Positions 5,018 to 8,860 of a stretch of DNA of 8,860 nucleotides are shown here, one piece after another. Source of the stretch: Bacteroidales bacterium (GTDB taxonomy: Bacteria > Bacteroidota > Bacteroidia > Bacteroidales > P3); contig JAFZEK010000360.1 of the NCBI GenBank assembly GCA_017560705.1, positions 1 through 8,860 on the forward strand. The letters run 5' to 3'. Below the pieces are notes generated by a model, which worked only from the letters and a program-made list of their open reading frames with translations, had not been told where the DNA came from and did no database searches. Made by a program: the position numbers and the translations under genes. Position 1 is the first letter of the stretch. Each line of letters opens with the position of its first letter.

Positions 5018-5839
5018 ATGGCAAAAGGACGGATTTTGTATATAAATCAAGAAATTATACCCTATTCAGCGGAGACAGAAGTCTCTTATTTTGGACGCTA
5101 TTTACCTGCTTTTATCCAAGAAAAAGGTAGAGAGATACGTACATTTATGCCTAGATTCAGTTATGTAAATGAAAGAAAAAATCAGTTGCATGAAGTTATT
5201 CGTCTTTCGGGAATGAATCTAATAATAAATAACTGCGATCATCAGTTGATAATAAAGGTTGGTTCTATATCTTCGGCTCGTATGCAAGTTTATTTTATTG
5301 ACAACGACGAGTACTTTACCAAGCGTGAAGATGTGAGAGATGCTAACGGCGTTTTTTACGAAGATAATGATGAACGTATTTTGTTTTACGGTCGTGGAGC
5401 TTTGGAAGCTGTAAGAAAATTGTCGTGGCAGCCACACCTTATTCATTTCAATGGATGGTTCTCTGCAATGGTTCCTTTCTATTTACGTAGAATGAATAAA
5501 GAAAACCAATTCTTTGGTGGTACTAAGACTGTGCTATCGTTGTTCGGTGATGATTTTCCAGAGCCTTTTAACCCTGCAATGGAAAAGAAGCTGAAAGCTG
5601 ACGGGGCTACTGCTAAGGATTTGCGTATGTACGAAGGTTATGATTATATGTCTATAATGAAAACAGCTATAACATATGCTCATGGTATTGTTATTGCTTC
5701 TCCTAATGTAAATCCTGAATTAGTGGCTTACGCTAAAGAAAATAAGAAAAACGTTATAGATTACGCACCTAAGGAAGAGTTGTATCCTGCTATTAACAAA
5801 CTTTACGACAGCCTTATAGGTAGTAATGTAAATAACTAA
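5018..5839 (+). CDS. orphan GT5 (glycogen synthase-like) N-terminal domain protein
   Basis: A 273-aa protein matching only the N-terminal half of GT5 glycogen/starch synthases. Shared segments are KGRILYINQEIIPYS (3-17), RTFMPRFSYVNERKN (41-55), VYFIDNDEYF (91-100), the YEDNDERILFYGRGALE stretch (114-130), and LIHFNGWFSAMVPFYL (141-156). Family knowledge: full GlgA is ~480 aa, with KTGGL near the N-terminus for ADP-glucose and an HxHDWH catalytic motif. Here the KTGGL position reads AETEVSYFGRYLP and the catalytic motif reads HFNGWF with Asn145 where the His belongs; the C-terminal GT-B half is absent. The next gene does not supply it. The protein is unlikely to make glycogen and may be a binding or regulatory derivative. 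Automated annotation will probably call it glycogen synthase. Confidence 0.85.
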   Translation: MAKGRILYINQEIIPYSAETEVSYFGRYLPAFIQEKGREIRTFMPRFSYVNERKNQLHEVIRLSGMNLIINNCDHQLIIKVGSISSARMQVYFIDNDEYFTKREDVRDANGVFYEDNDERILFYGRGALEAVRKLSWQPHLIHFNGWFSAMVPFYLRRMNKENQFFGGTKTVLSLFGDDFPEPFNPAMEKKLKADGATAKDLRMYEGYDYMSIMKTAITYAHGIVIASPNVNPELVAYAKENKKNVIDYAPKEELYPAINKLYDSLIGSNVNN

Positions 5840-5890
5840 TACTTTCGACGGCCAATTTGCGTTATTGGTTCGGATATTTTGCATAGCGTG

Positions 5891-5902
5891 TATGTATACA
5901 TA
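5891..5902. promoter_or_regulatory. 12-bp perfect palindrome between GT5-like and DUF4270 genes
   Basis: TATGTATACATA is self-complementary and lies in the 174-bp gap. A small inverted repeat (CCAAT...ATTGG, 5852-5868) precedes it, without a T-run. No clear -7 box is visible in this gap, so the DUF4270 gene may be read from the promoter at 4983. The palindrome could be an operator, but AT-rich palindromes are common by chance. Confidence 0.2.
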
Positions 5903-6013
5903 TAGTATTTACTAGCAATGTTAGGGTGAAGAGCTAGAGAAAGTGTGTGTATATATTATGTGTTATGCAAGATGGAGAATATGTATTGATGAATTAATAA
6001 ACAACTAATAGAT

Positions 6014-7294
6014 ATGAAACGTTTTTGTATTTGTGCTATTTTATCGTGCATTTGTTCGATATTTTTATTCTCATGCACAGAGGATGAAACTGATTTGGGA
6101 ATGGGATTGCAAGACCCTTCATCTGTTTTTGATGGCAAAGTCTGCGACACCCTTACAGTAGAGGCTGTGACTGTATTCGATGATTCACTCCTTACTTCTA
6201 ACTACTCTTCGGGGGTTATTGGATATTACAGAGATAATATCTTTGGAGAAGTGAAAGCAACAATGTACACTCAGGCATCTTTGTCTACTCCTTCCACTGG
6301 GGTTTCTTTTATGAACACTACTATAGATTCGGTGGTTATAAGTTTGGTATGTAATGGCTCTTTTCCAAAATCATCGGACTCCAATAGTGTATATAATTTA
6401 AACTTCGAAGTATTTGAAATATCAGAAGACTTGTATTTAGACACTAGTTACTATGCTACAGATAGCAAAACTCTTGGTAATAAATATTACGACAATACTA
6501 TAGCTTTCAAACCCATAGATACAGTGATAAATATTAAGTTGGACCCAACTATTTATTCTAAGTTTGAGAATAAAGAGTATGCTAACAATGAGAAATTTCT
6601 TGAAGAGTTGAAGGGTTTGTGTATAAGAATGAATTATAACACAAAAACCAACTGTATGGTATACGTAAACTATTGGGCAACAGCAACAGGACTGACTGTG
6701 TATTATAAAGAAAGTGAGAACCAAGATACAAGTAGCTCATACGCTTTTTTGTTTGATAAAACAGCAGCACACTTTAATAGATACGAGCAAGATTATACAG
6801 GAACGGAATTAGCAGTGTTCCAAACTAATCCATACGATTCCATAAGTGGTAACGGAGCTCTTTATTTAGAGTCTTTGGGTGGAACGTCAATAAAGCTAAG
6901 ATTTCCATATTTGAAAGCTTGGGGCGAACAGCACCCTAATGCAATAATACATCAAGCAGAGTTGTATGTGAAAGTTCCAGATCTTCCTATAAATGATAAT
7001 CCTCCAGGATCTTTGGTGTGTTACAGATATTTGACACCAGATGGTACTGCAACATCTATAATAGCCGATATGTTGGATGGTGTTCTTTCTAGCGGTTTTG
7101 ATGGTGCCTACAATTCTTCGGATAGACAATATCGAATGAGAATAAGCCGTCAAATACAACAAATATTGACAGGCGTTTTGCCGGATTATGGCTTAAGATT
7201 GTTTGTGAATTCTCGTAGAACTACAGCCAACCGTTGTGTGGTAGGTGGAACAAACAATAAATCTATAAAGTTGAAAATAATTTATACAGAATAA
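6014..7294 (+). CDS. DUF4270-family lipoprotein
   Basis: A 426-aa predicted lipoprotein. MKR is followed by a hydrophobic, Cys-containing stretch and the lipobox LFSC with acylated Cys21; TEDETDLGMGL follows, the usual DUF4270 opening. The body is beta-rich: DSLLTSNYSSGVIGYYRDNIFGEVKA near 57-82 and TIDSVVISL near 103-111 are characteristic. Later parts alternate Ser/Thr-rich strands, for example the NGALYLESLGGTSIKLRF region, and the protein ends in KLKIIYTE, a strand-like terminus. Length is normal. The family is widespread in Bacteroidetes, often beside the GT5-like gene as here; its function is unknown. Acidic residues right after the Cys would favour surface export under the Bacteroidetes lipoprotein export signal rule, an inference. 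The next gene begins 12 nt downstream. Confidence 0.85.
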   Translation: MKRFCICAILSCICSIFLFSCTEDETDLGMGLQDPSSVFDGKVCDTLTVEAVTVFDDSLLTSNYSSGVIGYYRDNIFGEVKATMYTQASLSTPSTGVSFMNTTIDSVVISLVCNGSFPKSSDSNSVYNLNFEVFEISEDLYLDTSYYATDSKTLGNKYYDNTIAFKPIDTVINIKLDPTIYSKFENKEYANNEKFLEELKGLCIRMNYNTKTNCMVYVNYWATATGLTVYYKESENQDTSSSYAFLFDKTAAHFNRYEQDYTGTELAVFQTNPYDSISGNGALYLESLGGTSIKLRFPYLKAWGEQHPNAIIHQAELYVKVPDLPINDNPPGSLVCYRYLTPDGTATSIIADMLDGVLSSGFDGAYNSSDRQYRMRISRQIQQILTGVLPDYGLRLFVNSRRTTANRCVVGGTNNKSIKLKIIYTE

Positions 7295-7306
7295 ACTATA
7301 TACACG

Positions 7307-8710
7307 ATGAAACGGAATATATTCTTATTGGCAATAATAGCTCTATTAGCATTAGATGGTTTTTCACAAACCAAGTTTAAAAGCTATTACGATAAAGGTA
7401 AAACTATGCCATCCATAGAAGGTGAAATGACACGCGATAGTGTGCGTGAAGGAAAATGGACTTGGTGGCATCCTAATGGAAATATATATCAACAAGGTGA
7501 ATATAAGAAGGGTGAAAAGGTTGGTACATGGATAGTTTATTACGAAGATGAAACTATATGTGCTAAGGAAGACTATGAGAATGGCTATCACCGTAGTTGG
7601 TATAAAAACGGAGAGCTTAAAAGTGAGATAGCTATAGTAGATGGAAAGAAAGATGGTGTATACAAATCATGGTATGAAAACGGAAAGCAAAAGGATGAGA
7701 TAACTTTTGTGAAGGGGAGCAAAGAAGGTAAAACCAAAGAATGGTACGAGAATGGCCAGCTAAAGTTTGAAGGTGAATATGCCGACAATTTGCTTAACTG
7801 CTACGGAAAATGGTGGACACCAACGGGTAAGAAAGATATGGAAGGTCAGCTTGTAGATGATTTACAAGAAGGTAAATGGATATTCTATTGGAGAACCAAT
7901 GGCAAAGTGGGTATAGAAGGTAATTATTCGAAAGGTATAGAAGAAGGCACTTGGATCTACTACTACGAGACTGGCGAGAAATGGCGTTCGGGAATATACA
8001 AAGATGGATATAGAGAAGGTTTGTGGACTACATGGTACGAGAGTGGTGCTAAACTTCATGAAGGCGACTATTTGCTAGGTAAGGAAACTGGTAAGTGGAA
8101 ATCGTGGTATCAGAATGGTAAGCTGAATTACACCGGAGAGTTTAAAGAAGGTTTAAAGAACGGTGAGTGGAAAGGCTACTTCCAAAACGGAAAGCAAAAA
8201 TATGAGATTAACTATAAGGATGATATTCGCCATGGCAAGGAAATGCATTTCTATGAAAACGGCAATACCGAATCGGAAAGTTCTTATAAAGATGGTATAG
8301 TGGACGGTACATGGAAACGCTACAACCAAAATGGTAAAATAGTGGAATCAGGAACTTACAAAGAAGGTAAGAAGAATGGCATTTGGAGATACTATAGTCA
8401 GTTGGGTGTGTTGTCGCATGAACAAGAGTTTAGCGATGATTTGCCACATGGAAAATTTGTAGAGTACTTTGGCCTAGAGAGAAAATCAGCAGAAGGAGAA
8501 TATCGCAAAGGAGAACGAATAGGAGAGTGGAATTATTGGGATAAATATGGTAATCCTACATTGCGAATGACTTTCAAAGATGGCAAAATGGTGGATAAGG
8601 AAGTGTTTGAAACTAAGAAGCAAAACAAGCGTCCTGAAACATCAGGTCAAGGACAGATGAATAAAAAATCTAATAAAAAGAAAGTAAATAATTCCAAACG
8701 ATTCAAATAG
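7307..8710 (+). CDS. exported MORN_2/YwqK-type repeat protein
   Basis: A 467-aa protein with a signal peptide (MKRNIFLLAIIALLALDGFSQ, cleaved about residue 20). From about 47 to 428 it is a tandem array of roughly sixteen repeats of ~23-24 residues with the pattern G-x-W-x-x-Y/W-Y-x-N-G...G-x-Y-x-x-G, for example EGKWIFYWRTNGKVGIEGNY. These are MORN_2 repeats, the type in proteins labelled 'toxin-antitoxin system YwqK family antitoxin'. A Lys-rich, low-complexity tail (about 429-467) ends the protein. No partner toxin is adjacent and the protein is exported, so the antitoxin label should not be carried over. Spacing of 12 nt from DUF4270 and 15 nt to maf points to one operon. A role in surface or periplasmic binding is possible but unproven. 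Confidence 0.9.
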   Translation: MKRNIFLLAIIALLALDGFSQTKFKSYYDKGKTMPSIEGEMTRDSVREGKWTWWHPNGNIYQQGEYKKGEKVGTWIVYYEDETICAKEDYENGYHRSWYKNGELKSEIAIVDGKKDGVYKSWYENGKQKDEITFVKGSKEGKTKEWYENGQLKFEGEYADNLLNCYGKWWTPTGKKDMEGQLVDDLQEGKWIFYWRTNGKVGIEGNYSKGIEEGTWIYYYETGEKWRSGIYKDGYREGLWTTWYESGAKLHEGDYLLGKETGKWKSWYQNGKLNYTGEFKEGLKNGEWKGYFQNGKQKYEINYKDDIRHGKEMHFYENGNTESESSYKDGIVDGTWKRYNQNGKIVESGTYKEGKKNGIWRYYSQLGVLSHEQEFSDDLPHGKFVEYFGLERKSAEGEYRKGERIGEWNYWDKYGNPTLRMTFKDGKMVDKEVFETKKQNKRPETSGQGQMNKKSNKKKVNNSKRFK

Positions 8711-8725
8711 GCAAGTATCTATATT

Positions 8726-8860
8726 ATGAGTGAATTGTTTTATAAAAATACAGAGTTGTTGCTGGCTTCGAAATCTCCTCGGAGGCAGCAACTTCTTTTT
8801 GATTTGGGCGCAAATGTAACGATTGTTTCAGTTTCTGCTGATGAGATTGTGTCGGGAGAT
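8726..8860 (+). CDS. maf: Maf nucleotide pyrophosphatase, 5' part
   Basis: Forty-five codons are present; the gene runs off the window. The product has the Maf signature LLLASKSPRRQQLLFDLG (residues 11-28, with the SxSPRR nucleotide-binding loop) and a following DE (39-40). Maf proteins hydrolyse non-canonical or pyrimidine nucleoside triphosphates to monophosphates in the cytoplasm. The ATG at 8726 is 15 nt after the MORN-protein stop, so it is probably co-transcribed. The catalytic aspartate and the subfamily-deciding residues lie beyond the window. Confidence 0.93.
   Translation, partial: MSELFYKNTELLLASKSPRRQQLLFDLGANVTIVSVSADEIVSGD

Noticed and set aside
5852..5880. CCAAT...ATTGG hairpin as a terminator of the GT5-like gene
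   Set aside because: Only a 5-bp stem plus G-T pairs, not followed directly by a T-run.
6437..6724. Minus-strand frame of 95 codons inside the DUF4270 gene
   Set aside because: A shadow of the coding strand; Cys/Ile/His-rich composition typical of antisense frames and no domain.
7307..8710. Antitoxin of a toxin-antitoxin pair
   Set aside because: The family name suggests it, but the protein has a signal peptide, is 467 aa long, and no small toxin gene adjoins it.

Overview
The window looks like a low-GC Bacteroidales chromosome (Bacteroides/Porphyromonas/Dysgonomonas-type; genus not resolvable by eye). The evidence is the gene families: DUF4136 and DUF4270 lipoproteins, a LemA-TPM-TPM cluster, and a short orphan GT5 'glycogen synthase' half-domain followed by DUF4270. 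A Bacteroidetes-style -7 promoter box (TAnnTTTG) before the GT5 gene, and start codons without clear Shine-Dalgarno sequences, fit this. All recognised genes are on the + strand.

Layout. Positions 1-1391 contain no gene I can defend. They hold T-rich sequence with possible promoter boxes, a two-tier hairpin (305-358), one 39-codon small ORF (546-665), an array of GATGAAA-type motifs phased at exactly 22 bp (723/745-854), and the first copy of a ~278-bp MITE-like repeat (979-1256). A DUF4136 lipoprotein gene follows (1392-2009), then a ~490-bp intergenic stretch with one clean intrinsic terminator (2281-2310). Next is lemA (2504-3109). A second copy of the repeat (3126-3402), plus an extra repeat end (3441-3466), lies between lemA and two TPM-domain genes (3528-3962, 3966-4751), which normally sit beside lemA. 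A likely terminator (4770-4801) closes this group.

The second half starts at a TACATTTG promoter (4983-4990). It encodes a GT5 N-terminal-domain protein (5018-5839), a DUF4270 lipoprotein (6014-7294), an exported protein of about sixteen MORN_2/YwqK-type repeats (7307-8710), and the first 45 codons of a Maf nucleotide pyrophosphatase (8726 to the window edge). The last three are tightly spaced (12 and 15 nt) and probably form one transcription unit.

How the genes work together: LemA plus the two TPM proteins form a recurrent envelope-associated module of poorly known function. DUF4136, DUF4270 and the MORN protein are predicted envelope or exported proteins. The GT5-like protein seems to lack the residues and domain needed for starch/glycogen synthesis. 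The least explained parts are the 22-bp phased array and the structured repeat family. Both are described from sequence only; no database search was possible.
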